This document shows positions 20,897 to 29,384 of a DNA stretch of 64,000 bases, one piece after another. The notes under the pieces were generated by a model. The model saw only the letters and a program-made list of their open reading frames with translations. It was not told where the DNA came from and ran no database searches. A program made the translations under genes and the position numbers. How positions within the stretch are numbered: position 1 is the stretch's first letter; every line of letters starts with the position of its first letter. This DNA comes from Curtobacterium sp. MCLR17_036 (GTDB taxonomy: Bacteria; Actinomycetota; Actinomycetes; Actinomycetales; Microbacteriaceae), in the NCBI RefSeq assembly GCF_003234445.2, contig NZ_CP126269.1:1-64000 (forward strand), in the 5' to 3' direction.

Positions 20897-22323
20897 CGAC
20901 GACGCTCCTTCCTGGTCCGCCCGCTCGCGGCGGGGATCGCGCCCTGCTGGACGCGTTGTTCGGCTGGGATGGAATCGGTCAGGCGCAGCAGCATCGCGGC
21001 GATGATCCAGTTCGCGATGAGGGAGGAACCACCGGCTGCCATGAACGGCGTGGTCAGACCCGTCACCGGGATGATCCGGGTGATGCCGCCGACGACGACG
21101 AACACCTGCAGGGCGATGATGAACCCGAAGCCGACGCCGAGCAGCTTGCCGAAGTCGTCCTGCGCCATGAAGCCGACGCGGAGGCCGCGCGAGGCCAGCA
21201 CGATGAAGAGCGCGAGGATCGCGAAGACACCGATCAACCCGAGTTCCTCGCCGAGCGAGGCGACGATGTAGTCGGCGTTGGCGACCGGCGTGATGTAGGG
21301 CCGGCCCTGGCCGAGCCCGGTGCCGGTGATCCCGCCGTTCGCGAAGCCGAACAGGCCCTGCACGAGCTGGTAGCTGCCCTGCGTCTGCCGGGCGAAGATC
21401 TCCTGGTCGAACGGGTCGAGCCACTGCTCGAACCGGCCGTGCACGTACTCGAGGACGCTCTGCGCGACGAGGGCACCGCCGATGAACAGCGTCAGGCCGA
21501 TGAGCACCCAGCTCAGTCGGGCCGTGGCGACGTAGATCATGACGAGGAACAGGCCGAAGTACAGCAGCGCGGTGCCGAGGTCGCGCTGGAACACCAGCAC
21601 GGCCATCGCGGCGCCCCACATCACCAGGATCGGACCGAGGTCGCGGGCACGGGGGAACGTCATGCCGGCGAACTTCTTGCCGACGATCGACAGCGAGTCG
21701 CGTGCGGTGACGAGGTAGCCGGCGAAGAACAGCGCCATGGTGATCTTCGCGAGCTCACCGGGCTGGAACGAGAACGGGCCGATCCTGATCCAGACCCGGG
21801 CGCCACCGATGTTCGTCCCGATGCCGGGCAGCATCGGCAGGAGCAGCAGGACGATCGTCAGCGCCATGAAGATGTAGCGGTACCGCTGCAGGAACCGGTG
21901 GTTCCGGACGAGGAGCAGGGTGGCGATCGCGAGGACCATCGCGAGCATCGTCCAGACGATCTGCTTGACGCCGATGGCGTCCCAGCCGGACAGGCCGTTG
22001 TGCACGTCGATGCGGTAGATCTCGGCGATGCCGATGCCGTTGAGCACGAGGGCGATCGGCAGGATGAACGGGTCGGCGTTCTTCGCCACGACCCGGAGCA
22101 CGACGTGCATCACGAGTCCGAGTCCGAGGATCCCCGCACCGACCCAGAGCACGGACGTGTCGAACAGCTCGCCCTTGGTGCCGAGCTGCACGAGCACCAT
22201 GGCGCCGGCGCAGATGCCGCACGCGATGACCAGGAGCACGAGCTCGAGGTTGCGGGCGCGTGCCGGTTCGCGGAGCTTGATCGTGATCGCCTGCGTGAAG
22301 GACTGCGCGGTCGCGGCGCTCAT
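20893..22323 (-). CDS. rodA: SEDS peptidoglycan glycosyltransferase RodA/FtsW
   Basis: The 476-residue polytopic membrane protein belongs to the SEDS family, which polymerises glycan strands from lipid II together with a class B PBP. Characteristic stretches include RVWIRIGPFSFQPGELAKI, GTALLYFGLFLVMIYVA and the C-terminal GLTTPFMAAGGSSLIANW. About ten to twelve membrane helices are visible. It overlaps pstP upstream and pbpA downstream by four bases each. The pairing with PbpA is the standard elongation or division synthase pair. Confidence 0.95.
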   Translation of the reverse strand: MSAATAQSFTQAITIKLREPARARNLELVLLVIACGICAGAMVLVQLGTKGELFDTSVLWVGAGILGLGLVMHVVLRVVAKNADPFILPIALVLNGIGIAEIYRIDVHNGLSGWDAIGVKQIVWTMLAMVLAIATLLLVRNHRFLQRYRYIFMALTIVLLLLPMLPGIGTNIGGARVWIRIGPFSFQPGELAKITMALFFAGYLVTARDSLSIVGKKFAGMTFPRARDLGPILVMWGAAMAVLVFQRDLGTALLYFGLFLVMIYVATARLSWVLIGLTLFIGGALVAQSVLEYVHGRFEQWLDPFDQEIFARQTQGSYQLVQGLFGFANGGITGTGLGQGRPYITPVANADYIVASLGEELGLIGVFAILALFIVLASRGLRVGFMAQDDFGKLLGVGFGFIIALQVFVVVGGITRIIPVTGLTTPFMAAGGSSLIANWIIAAMLLRLTDSIPAEQRVQQGAIPAASGRTRKERRR

Positions 22324-23684
22324 CGCGGGCTCCGGGTCGAGGTCGGCCGCGGGGTGCGGGTCGACGTCGGCGAGGACGTGGGGGTGGGCGACGCCGTCTG
22401 GTTCCCGTCACCACCGGTGCCGGCCTGGTCCTGGCCGGTCTCGGCTGCCTTCCGCAGGCGGTCGACGATGTCGCGGGCGTCGGTGAGCGACTGGGCGTTG
22501 ATCGTGGAGCGGACGTTCTCGCGGGTGTAGTCGGGCAGCGACGACACCGTGATGTCGGTGTCCTCGTAGACGTCGGACAACGCGATCGGGCCGATCGACT
22601 GCTGGACGCCCTTGTAGATGGCGACGGTCCCGCGGTCGGTGCCGACGTAGTAGTGGTCCTGCGTGATCCGCCAACCGACGAAGACCGCGCCGACCAGGAC
22701 GGCGACGGCGAGCACGAGGGCGACGGTCCACGAGACCCGACGTCGGATGCGCCGCCGGCGGTCCTCCGCGATGAGCTCGGCGAAGAACTGGTCGGACTCC
22801 GGCTCGAAGTGCGAGTCCTCGGGGGCGGTGGTGACCTTGAGCGGGTGCAGCAGGATCGTGGGGAGGCGGATCGGCTTGCGGCCGGTCGACGCCTCGAAGG
22901 TCAGCGGTGCGGCGGCCGAGCCGACGGTGGTCGCGGCGTCGTCCTCGTCGTCGACGTCCTCGGCGGTGACGTCCATGACGACGACGGTGACGTTGTCCGG
23001 TGCGCCGTGGTCGAGCGTCTCCTTGACGAGGCGCTGCGTCACCTGGTTGGCGTCCATCGTCGAGGCGAGCGCGTGACGGATGCGCTCCTCGGCGAGGTAG
23101 GACGAGAGTCCGTCCGAGCAGAGCAGCCAGCGGTCGCCCGGCTGGATGTCCATGATCGCCGTGTCGACCTCGGGCGCGGCGTCGACGTCGCCGAGCACGC
23201 GCATGAGGACGGAGCGGCGGGGGTGCACGGCGGCTTCCTCCGGCGTGATGCGGCCGCTGTCGACGAGGCGCTGCACGAAGGTGTGGTCCGAGGTGATCTG
23301 CTGCAGCTCGCCGTCGCGGAGCCGGTAGATGCGGGAGTCGCCGATGTGTGCGATCGCGATCTGGTCCCCGACCCGGATCATCGCGGAGACGGTGGTGCCC
23401 ATCCCGGTGAGCTCCTGGTGCTCGAACACCGTCTCGGTGATGAGCTGGTTGGCCGCGATGAGGGCCGACTGCAGGGCGAACTCGGCGTCGTGCGCCGAGG
23501 GGAACTCGCGGTCGACCTCACGGATGCGCCGGATGGCGATGGCCGAGGCGACGTCGCCGCCGGCGTGCCCGCCCATGCCGTCGGCGACCGCGAACAGGTG
23601 GGCGCCGGCGTAGCCGGAGTCCTGGTTGTTCGCGCGGATGCGCCCGACGTGGGACACAGCGGCGCTCAGCGTCCGAGCGGTCAT
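22320..23684 (-). CDS. pstP: PP2C-type Ser/Thr phosphatase PstP
   Basis: PstP dephosphorylates PknA and PknB and their substrates. The PP2C domain (about residues 5-235) includes the metal motifs NNQDSGY, VADGMGGHAGGD, GDSRIYRLRDG, CSDGLSSYL and GAPDNVTVVVMD. A juxtamembrane linker is followed by one transmembrane segment near 315-340 and an extracellular domain. The protein ends in a Thr/Pro/Ser/Arg-rich tail built from imperfect STRTPRPT-like units. Starts and stops overlap with rodA; the gap to fhaB is six bases. Confidence 0.95.
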   Translation of the reverse strand: MTARTLSAAVSHVGRIRANNQDSGYAGAHLFAVADGMGGHAGGDVASAIAIRRIREVDREFPSAHDAEFALQSALIAANQLITETVFEHQELTGMGTTVSAMIRVGDQIAIAHIGDSRIYRLRDGELQQITSDHTFVQRLVDSGRITPEEAAVHPRRSVLMRVLGDVDAAPEVDTAIMDIQPGDRWLLCSDGLSSYLAEERIRHALASTMDANQVTQRLVKETLDHGAPDNVTVVVMDVTAEDVDDEDDAATTVGSAAAPLTFEASTGRKPIRLPTILLHPLKVTTAPEDSHFEPESDQFFAELIAEDRRRRIRRRVSWTVALVLAVAVLVGAVFVGWRITQDHYYVGTDRGTVAIYKGVQQSIGPIALSDVYEDTDITVSSLPDYTRENVRSTINAQSLTDARDIVDRLRKAAETGQDQAGTGGDGNQTASPTPTSSPTSTRTPRPTSTRSPR

Positions 23685-23690
23685 GCCGGG

Positions 23691-24242
23691 TTACCGCCGC
23701 AGCTCGAACGTCGTCGTCCCGATCGTGATCGGCGTGCGCTCCGGCACGATGACGGGAGCGCTCACCTGCTGACCGTTGACGAAGGTGCCGTTCGTGGACT
23801 CGAGGTCCGTCAGGAGCCAGCCGTCGGCCCGCAGGTCGAGGCGGGCGTGGTTGGTGGACGTGTAGTCGTCGCGGATGACGACGTTCGACTCGCTGGAGCG
23901 GCCGATCGTGATCGGCCCGCCGCCGAGCGGCATCTCCATGCCCTCACGGGCGCCCTCGGTGATGACGAGGCGGGTCGCGGCCGGCGCGGACGACTGCTGC
24001 GCGGTGCCGGGCTGGCCGATCAGGTCGGTGAACGCACCGCTGGAGACGGGGCCGGGAGCGGCTGCCGCGGGGATGGTGGGGGTGGTCGGCCCCGACGGGG
24101 CGGCCTTGGGGTCGGTGGGGATCGTGCGCACGCGCTGACCGAAGAGGTCGCTGCGGAGCGCGAAGACGATCACGAAGACGAACAGCCAGAGCACCGCGAG
24201 GAACGCGAAGCGCAGGACGAGCAGGGTCAGCCCTGTTGTCAT
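23691..24242 (-). CDS. fhaB: FHA-domain membrane protein FhaB
   Basis: A 183-residue protein with an N-terminal membrane helix (LTLLVLRFAFLAVLWLFVFV), a Pro/Ala-rich linker and a C-terminal FHA domain at about 105-180. The phosphothreonine-binding residues are recognisable in ITIGRSSESNVVIRDDYTS, NHARL and STNGTFVNG. FhaB-type proteins bind phosphorylated PknA/B partners and link kinase signalling to cell-wall synthesis. Its start overlaps the fhaA stop by four bases. Confidence 0.93.
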   Translation of the reverse strand: MTTGLTLLVLRFAFLAVLWLFVFVIVFALRSDLFGQRVRTIPTDPKAAPSGPTTPTIPAAAAPGPVSSGAFTDLIGQPGTAQQSSAPAATRLVITEGAREGMEMPLGGGPITIGRSSESNVVIRDDYTSTNHARLDLRADGWLLTDLESTNGTFVNGQQVSAPVIVPERTPITIGTTTFELRR

Positions 24243-24919
24243 CGACTACCTCCGTCGTTCTCGGGGATCACCCGGAACACCATACGGGTACGACCGATCT
24301 CGATGGTGGAGTCCGGCTCCACGATCGCCTGCTGGAAGTGCTGCCCGTTCAGCTTCGAGCCGTTCGTCGAGCCGAGGTCGGTGGCCTGCGCGTGCTTGCC
24401 GTCCCAGACCACCTCGACGTGCTTCCGGCTCGTCCCGGTGTCGGCGATCGTGATGTCGGCGTCGCTGCCGCGGCCGATCACCGTGCGGCCGCGCTGCAGC
24501 CGGTGCCGCTGGGAACCGATGTCGAGCACGGCGATCCATGCGACGTCGCGCTGCACCGTCGTGGAGTCGATCTGCAGGATGCCGGTCGACAGGGTGCCGT
24601 CCTGCTGCAGCCGGATCGTGACGGGCCCGGAGAACGAGTAGTTCTGGGCGACGGCGTGCTGGTGGGCGAGTTGCGTGAGCTCGTCGACGAGCGGCTGGCC
24701 GACGTCGTGCATCCGGGTGAAGTCCGGCGGGGCGAGGCGGACCGTGAACTCGTTCGGCACGAGGATCCGCTCGCGGGAGACCACCGCGGCCTTCGTGTCG
24801 AGCTCGCGACGGAGTGCGCTGGAGATCTCGACGGGTTGCACACCGGAGCGGAAGGTCTTCGCGAAGGCGCCGTTGACGGCACGCTCCAACCCCCGCTCGA
24901 AGTTGTCCAACAGGCCCAT
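24239..24919 (-). CDS. fhaA: FHA-domain protein FhaA with DUF3662
   Basis: This first gene of the operon encodes 226 residues starting MGLLDNFERGLERAVNGAF. An N-terminal DUF3662 domain (about 1-115) is followed directly by an FHA domain (about 135-225) with TVIGRGSDADITI, SRKHVEV and STNGSKLNG. M. tuberculosis FhaA is about 527 residues with a long Gln/Gly-rich linker that is absent here. An in-frame extension would run into tRNA-Leu, so the ATG at 24919 is used. The operon promoter must lie in the 86 bp before the divergent tRNA gene. Confidence 0.92.
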   Translation of the reverse strand: MGLLDNFERGLERAVNGAFAKTFRSGVQPVEISSALRRELDTKAAVVSRERILVPNEFTVRLAPPDFTRMHDVGQPLVDELTQLAHQHAVAQNYSFSGPVTIRLQQDGTLSTGILQIDSTTVQRDVAWIAVLDIGSQRHRLQRGRTVIGRGSDADITIADTGTSRKHVEVVWDGKHAQATDLGSTNGSKLNGQHFQQAIVEPDSTIEIGRTRMVFRVIPENDGGSR

Positions 24920-25005
24920 GCGTCTCCAGTGTCTCGGTCGTCTGACCACTGCATGGTAGTGGTTGGCGTCGGGCGCCGTCTGTGCGTGATAGTGTTTCGG
25001 GGCTG

Positions 25006-25092
25006 GCGCGAGTGGCGGAATTGGTAGACGCGCACGGTTCAGGTCCGTGTGCTGGAAACGGCGTGGGGGTTCAAGTCCCCCCTCGCGCACCA
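25006..25092 (+). tRNA. leuT: tRNA-Leu (CAG)
   Basis: A class II tRNA with acceptor GCGCGAG/CTCGCGC, a long variable arm and T-arm GGGGTTCAAGTCCCC. The anticodon CAG is at 25040-25042 between CACGG and CCGTG. The discriminator A is at 25089 and CCA is encoded at 25090-25092. TTGGCG at 24963-24968 and GATAGT at 24988-24993 may be its promoter. A tRNA-Leu beside fhaA is also found in M. tuberculosis. Confidence 0.96.
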
Positions 25093-25103
25093 GGCAGAAC
25101 GAA

Positions 25104-25133
25104 GAAGGCCCCCGGAGGAATCCGGGGGCCTTC
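25104..25133 (+). terminator. tRNA-Leu terminator
   Basis: A perfect 13-bp inverted repeat (25104-25116 and 25121-25133) with loop GGAA begins 11 bases after the tRNA CCA. Its 3' arm ends CCTTCTCCGTTC, a modest pyrimidine run. Confidence 0.85.
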
Positions 25134-25176
25134 TCCGTTCAAGGCCGACTCGCGTCGAGGACGCGACCCGTTCCGA

Positions 25177-25213
25177 ACGGGAGGCCCGTGGCGGCGCCGC
25201 GCCGTGCCTCCCG
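25177..25213. repeat. Dispersed GACGGGAGGC palindrome, copy 2
   Basis: Outer arms ACGGGAGGC and GCCTCCCGT enclose a GC-rich core CCGTGGCGGCGCCGCGCC. The same core recurs at 37945-37988 and 52459-52506. It lies in the 213-bp gap between tRNA-Leu and the small acidic gene. Confidence 0.7.
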
Positions 25214-25305
25214 TCCGCCGTGTGGCTGGTCTCGACCGCCCGCTCGCCGCCCGACCGGACGGCCTGCTGAACGGCGGTCGTGCGGGTCCGCGTAGCGTGC
25301 GCCGC

Positions 25306-25464
25306 ATGAGCGACACGACACCGGACGGTTCGAGCGACCCCACCGAGGCACAGCAGCAGTACACCGAGGACCTGCCGGACGGGTCGCCGACGGGCGACGC
25401 GACCAAGGACCCCGCGCAGGACAGCGACACGGACTCCGGCGGCGAGCCCGCCGACCCGCAGTAG
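25306..25464 (+). CDS. Small acidic disordered protein, 52 residues
   Basis: The product starts MSDTTPDGSSDPTEAQQQY and is rich in Asp, Glu, Pro, Ser and Thr, with no hydrophobic segment or known domain. TAGCGT about ten bases before the ATG could be a -10 element, so the mRNA would be leaderless. A strong terminator begins 17 bases after the stop, which supports a real transcription unit. Function unknown. Composition resembles other short acidic actinobacterial proteins such as the SDIPGE-repeat protein at 58134. Confidence 0.55.
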   Translation: MSDTTPDGSSDPTEAQQQYTEDLPDGSPTGDATKDPAQDSDTDSGGEPADPQ

Positions 25465-25480
25465 CGGCGACCGACCGACG

Positions 25481-25520
25481 GACAGGAGGCGCGGTGCCCG
25501 ACGGCACCGCGCCTCCTGTC
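25481..25520. terminator. Strong bidirectional terminator
   Basis: A perfect 18-bp inverted repeat (25481-25498 and 25503-25520) with a four-base loop lies between the convergent 52-residue gene and the GH16 gene. The arm contains CAGGAGGCGCGGTGCC, related to the GACGGGAGGC palindrome family. It probably terminates both genes. Confidence 0.85.
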
Positions 25521-25542
25521 CCGTTCCGTGGACCGTATGCGG

Positions 25543-26382
25543 TCAGGAGTTGTCGATCACGCGGACGTAGTCGACCTTCATCTGCTGCGGGAACTGCGTC
25601 GACCCGTCCGGGTAGCCGGGCCAGTTGCCGCCCACCGCCAGGTTCAGCACGATGAAGAACGGCTTGTCGAACACCCACGGGTTGCCGCGGGTGTCGGCCG
25701 GGGTCACCGTCTTGTACGCCACGCCGTCGACGGATCAGGTGACCGACCCAGGCTTCCAGTCGACCGCGAAGGTGTGGAAGGTGTCCGCGAACGACCAGCC
25801 CTGGGGGTGCTGGTACGACGACGTGAGCCCGGCGCCGCCGGAGTACCCGGGGCCGTGGACGGTGCCGTGCACCGTCGCGGGCTCGTACCCGACGTTCTCC
25901 ATCACGTCGACCTCACCCGAGTTCGGCCAGCCCACCTGGGGCAGGTCGGCGCCGAGCATCCAGAACGCGGGCCAGATGCCCTGCCCGCGTGGGATCTGGA
26001 TGCGGGCCTCGACCCGGCCGTACTGCGGCGTGTACTTGCCCTGCGTGGTGAGGCGGGCACTCGTGTACGAGCCGTCCGACTCGCGCTTCGCCGTGATGAC
26101 CAGGTTGCCCTGGCCGTCGAGCGCCGAGTTGTCGCGCGAGTCGGTGTAGTTCTCGAGCTCGTTGTTGCCCCACCCGCCGACACCGGTCTCGTTGGTCCAC
26201 GCCGACCGGTCCGGGGCGCTGCCCGCCGGGCCGTCGAAGTCCTGGGACCACACGACGTCGCCCGCGGCGGCGCTCGCCGGCGACGCCGCCTGCAGAGCCG
26301 GGGTGACGCCGAGTGCGAGGGCCGCCGCGCCGGCGACCGTGAGTGCGACGAGACGTCGCGTCCTGCTGCTGGTGTTCGTCAT
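25543..26382 (-). pseudogene. Secreted GH16 beta-glucanase interrupted by an in-frame TGA
   Basis: The reading frame encodes a signal peptide (RRLVALTVAGAAALALGV) and a GH16 endo-beta-glucanase domain with the catalytic motif GEVDVMENVG near residue 173. At codon 216 (25735-25737) it reads KPGSVT-stop-SVDGVAYKT where GH16 enzymes have Trp, consistent with TGG changed to TGA. The same frame continues for 63 codons through KPFFIVLNLAVGGNWPG, a GH16 hallmark, to a stop at 25543-25545. The gene thus has one nonsense change in an otherwise intact frame of 279 codons. A 215-residue truncated product would lack core beta-strands. A sequencing error or readthrough is possible. It lies 14 bp downstream of the beta-helix gene. 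Confidence 0.85.
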
Positions 26383-26396
26383 CGTCCCTCCCGGGA

Positions 26397-28175
26397 TCAG
26401 TTGTACGAGGCGAGTCGGTTCGGAGCGGTGTTGCCCGCGGGGGTCGGGACGGCACCGCCGACGCCGTTCACGACGCTCGAGATGGTCCCGGTGTCCCCGA
26501 GGGAGACCGTGACGAGCCCGTGCGCCTTCACGCCGGCCGTCTGCGGGAACTCGAACGCCCGGTCGGCGTGCACCGACGGGTTCGTGTTGAAGAAGCAGTA
26601 GACGCCGCCGCCCCAGACCTCGTGGTTCGTGACGTTCGACGCGACCTTGTACGCCGCGTAGCCGGCACCGGTCGGGCTCTGCCACGAGGCGTTGTCCGGC
26701 ACGTCGTACGGCATCTCGTTCTGGAAGAAGATCGTCCGGCCGTTGTTGCCGTTCCACTGCACTTCGTACTTCTGGTAGTGCTCGACGAAGAGGCCGGTGG
26801 CCAGGACGTCGTTGCCGTTGACCTCGACACCGGTCGCGCCGGTGTTCACCGTCCAGCCCGTGGCCGCACCACCGTGGTCGGCGCGCCAGGCCCAGATGTG
26901 GTCGACGAGGGTGTCGTCGGCGTTGACCTGCAGCGTCGTGGTGGCCTTGCCCTGGATGCTCGAGCCGACGCGGAAGAACACGTCCTGGATGCTCTGCGGG
27001 TCGGCGGCGTGGTCGACGTGCGAACCGCTCGTGCCGAGCCGGACGAGCTGGGCGCTGTTCTGCGTGCCGGCGTCGACGACGAGGTTCGAGACGTTCACCC
27101 CGGCGACGTCGGTCGATGTCAGGACCGCGTTGCCCTTCGTCGGCACGAGGGTCGGGAAGCCGATGCCGGTGACGACGGTGTCGGCACGGGTGACGGCGAT
27201 GGGGGCGTCGAGCTGGTAGGTGCCCGGCGTGAAGAACAGGTTGAGCCCCTGCGACAGCGCGCTGTTGATCGTCGCCGCCGAGTCACCCGGGTGGGCGACG
27301 TAGAAGTTCCGCATCGGGATGTCGGTGCCGCCGGTGTTCGGCCACGTGACGCCGGTCGAGTTCTGCTTCAGCGACGGGACGAACACGTGGTACTTGTTCG
27401 ACGAGTCGACGTACAGGTACGGCTTCTCACGCGTGGTCGGCGTGGTGGCCAGCGTCGTGTAGCTCTTCGAGAAGTCGTTCGCGGGGGCGCCCTGCACACC
27501 CGAGAACGTCATGTTCCAGTTGCCGCCCTGCCACGAGCCGATCGTGGAGTTGCGGGTGTACCACTGCTGCTGCGACCCGGAGGTCACCGTGCCGTCGACC
27601 TTCGAGTCGGCGATGTAGCCGCCGGACGAGTAGCCCTGGCCACCGTCCTGGTTCGACGGCCCCATCGTCAGGTTGCCCTTGACGTGCACGCGGCGCATCG
27701 GCGCGGCCTGCGACACCGCCCAGCGGTCCGTGCCGCCCTCCGGCACGATCGCCAGGTTCTCGACCGAGCGCCAGAAGTTCTGCGTCGCGTTCTTCTCGTC
27801 GCCGGCGTTCCAGCCGGAGTCGACGTTGACGGCGCCGTTGATCGTGACGTCGTCGGGGTTCTTCCCGAGTCCCACCACCGAGGTGTAGAAGCCGAGGTTC
27901 GCCCAGACGCGCCCGTAGGAGCCGGGCTTGAACAGGAAGGCGTGCCGCTGCTGCCCGAACTGTGCGCTCGGGTTGCGGAGTTGGGCGTTGAACGCGGCGT
28001 CGACGTCGGCCTGGATGGTCGACGCCGGTACCGATGGATCGTAGATCGTGACGCTGCTCCCGAAGTCCGGGGTGTCGCTCGTGGTCACCGCCTGGGCCGG
28101 GCCCGCCGGGGCCACGACCCCGACGATCCCGACGCTCACGGCCATCGCGAGGAGCGTGCTCATCCGTCGTTGCAT
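26397..28175 (-). CDS. Secreted beta-helix protein, putative GH55-like beta-1,3-glucanase
   Basis: The 592-residue product starts MQRRMSTLLAMAVSVGIVG, a signal peptide ending near AQA. The mature part has many short beta-strand repeats and motifs such as FLFKPGSYGRVWANLGFYTS and LFFTPGTYQL. These resemble the paired right-handed beta-helices of pectate-lyase-fold and GH55 proteins; similar actinobacterial proteins are often misnamed adenylyl cyclase. The GH16 gene just downstream suggests a two-gene operon for external beta-1,3-glucan (fungal or algal wall) degradation. Fold confidence is good; substrate is inferred. No carbohydrate-binding module is obvious at the C-terminus. Confidence 0.65.
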   Translation of the reverse strand: MQRRMSTLLAMAVSVGIVGVVAPAGPAQAVTTSDTPDFGSSVTIYDPSVPASTIQADVDAAFNAQLRNPSAQFGQQRHAFLFKPGSYGRVWANLGFYTSVVGLGKNPDDVTINGAVNVDSGWNAGDEKNATQNFWRSVENLAIVPEGGTDRWAVSQAAPMRRVHVKGNLTMGPSNQDGGQGYSSGGYIADSKVDGTVTSGSQQQWYTRNSTIGSWQGGNWNMTFSGVQGAPANDFSKSYTTLATTPTTREKPYLYVDSSNKYHVFVPSLKQNSTGVTWPNTGGTDIPMRNFYVAHPGDSAATINSALSQGLNLFFTPGTYQLDAPIAVTRADTVVTGIGFPTLVPTKGNAVLTSTDVAGVNVSNLVVDAGTQNSAQLVRLGTSGSHVDHAADPQSIQDVFFRVGSSIQGKATTTLQVNADDTLVDHIWAWRADHGGAATGWTVNTGATGVEVNGNDVLATGLFVEHYQKYEVQWNGNNGRTIFFQNEMPYDVPDNASWQSPTGAGYAAYKVASNVTNHEVWGGGVYCFFNTNPSVHADRAFEFPQTAGVKAHGLVTVSLGDTGTISSVVNGVGGAVPTPAGNTAPNRLASYN

Positions 28176-28463
28176 GATGCTCGATTCGTCCGCGTACGGC
28201 TCCGTTGCCGCACGCAACAGACGGTAGACCTGTCCGTCGGCTCAGGCAGTCGGCGCATCGGCGGACCAGTCCGTCCCCCGGACGGGGGGGTGCAGCCTGC
28301 TGGTCCTGTCCGTGCAGGACCCGGACGACGTCGACCTGGAGTTCGCCGCGCCCCGACCGTGGAGGCCCGGCGCCCGGCGCCCGGTGCGTGCGGCCCGTGG
28401 TGTCCGCTTGCCGCACGCCGGACCGGGATCCTGCGGATCGTCCTGGACGTCGCGGCGTTGGCT
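28176..28463. other. Non-coding divergent region
   Basis: The left part of a 362-bp gap between the divergent beta-helix and SDR genes has no gene I can support. It contains a hairpin CCGTCC/GGACGG at 28271-28276 and 28280-28285, followed by a G-run. The beta-helix gene promoter must lie at the left end. The right part of the gap is the 24-bp repeat array. Confidence 0.5.
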
Positions 28464-28535
28464 GTCCGACGGCAGACCACGTCGGTCGTCCGGCGTCAGA
28501 CGGCGTCGGTGGTCCGACGGCAGACCGAGGAGGAC
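28464..28535 (+). repeat. Three 24-bp direct repeats upstream of an SDR gene
   Basis: Copies of GTCCGACGGCAGACC begin at 28464 and 28512, and a variant GTCCGGCGTCAGACG begins at 28488, so the spacing is exactly 24 bp. Each core is an imperfect palindrome of the form GGTCYG-N4-CRGACC. The last copy ends 11 bases before the SDR start and runs into its Shine-Dalgarno sequence (GAGGAGGA). They could be operators in register or a 24-bp minisatellite. Confidence 0.8.
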
Positions 28536-28537
28536 AC

Positions 28538-29356
28538 ATGAGCAAGACCTGGTTCATCACCGGAGCGTCCAAGGGCTTCGGCCGCGAGTGGGCGGAGGCC
28601 GCCCTGGAGCGCGGCGACTCCGTCGCCGGCACGGCCCGGAACCCCGAGGACGTGCAGGAGCTCGTCACGCAGTACCCGGACACGTTCCTCGCGCTGCAGC
28701 TCGACGTCACCGACCGCGACGCCGACTTCGCCGCGGTGCAGCGTGCCGCCGAGCACTTCGGCTCGCTCGACGTCGTCGTCAACAACGCCGGCTTCGGCCA
28801 CTTCGGCATGGTCGAGGAGCTCACCGAGGACGAGGTCCGCGCCCAGCTCGAGACGAACCTGTTCGGCGCGCTCTGGGTCACCCAGGCGGCGCTCCCGGTC
28901 ATGCGCGAGCAGGGCTCCGGGCACATCGTGCAGGTGTCGAGCATCGGCGGGATCAGCGCGTTCCCGACCGTCGGCGCCTACCACGCGTCGAAGTGGGCGC
29001 TCGAGGGGCTGTCCCAGTCGCTCGCGCAGGAGGTCGCCGGCTTCGGCATCTCGGTCACGCTCGTCGAGCCGGGCGGGTACTCGACCGACTGGTCCGGCCC
29101 CTCGGCGAAGCGCAGCGAGGAGATCCCGGCCTACGCCGACGTCCGCGAAGCCGCCTCGAAGCGTCCGTCGGCCGCCGACCCGGGCAAGCCCGAGGCGACG
29201 CGGTCGGCGATCCTGCGGGTCGTCGACGCCGAGGAGCCGCCGCTGCGCGTGTTCTTCGGCAAGGCGCCGCTCGGCATCGCGGAGCGGGACTACGAGTCCC
29301 GGCTCGCCACGTGGCGTGCGTGGCAGCCGGTGTCCGAGGAGGCGCACGGGGCCTGA
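28538..29356 (+). CDS. Short-chain dehydrogenase/reductase (SDR)
   Basis: A 272-residue classical SDR. The cofactor motif TGASKGFG is near residue 8, the NNAG motif (VVNNAGFGHFG) near 83, and the catalytic Ser-Tyr-Lys set is VSSIGG, YHASK. The pocket after TGASxGFG and the LVEPGGYSTDW segment match the subgroup often annotated as NAD(P)-dependent oxidoreductases of unknown substrate. ATG 28538 has GGAGGA directly upstream. The gene is convergent with an MmyB-type regulator, from which it is separated by a GC hairpin. Confidence 0.9.
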   Translation: MSKTWFITGASKGFGREWAEAALERGDSVAGTARNPEDVQELVTQYPDTFLALQLDVTDRDADFAAVQRAAEHFGSLDVVVNNAGFGHFGMVEELTEDEVRAQLETNLFGALWVTQAALPVMREQGSGHIVQVSSIGGISAFPTVGAYHASKWALEGLSQSLAQEVAGFGISVTLVEPGGYSTDWSGPSAKRSEEIPAYADVREAASKRPSAADPGKPEATRSAILRVVDAEEPPLRVFFGKAPLGIAERDYESRLATWRAWQPVSEEAHGA

Positions 29357-29365
29357 CGCCGCCGG

Positions 29366-29381
29366 GGCCGCGGTCGCGGCC
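29366..29381. terminator. Short GC hairpin between convergent genes
   Basis: GGCCGCG (29366-29372) and CGCGGCC (29375-29381) form a compact hairpin in the 28-bp gap between the convergent SDR and MmyB-type genes. No T-run follows. Confidence 0.45.
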
Positions 29382-29384
29382 GGG

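Noticed and set aside
24920..25090. N-terminal extension of fhaA by 57 codons
   Set aside because: The extension would be read from the antisense strand of tRNA-Leu and does not resemble DUF3662; MGLLDNFERGLERAV is the known type of start.
25735..25737. TGA in the GH16 gene as a selenocysteine codon
   Set aside because: GH16 enzymes have Trp at this point, no SECIS-like hairpin is evident just downstream, and no selenoprotein genes are seen. A nonsense change or sequencing error is simpler.
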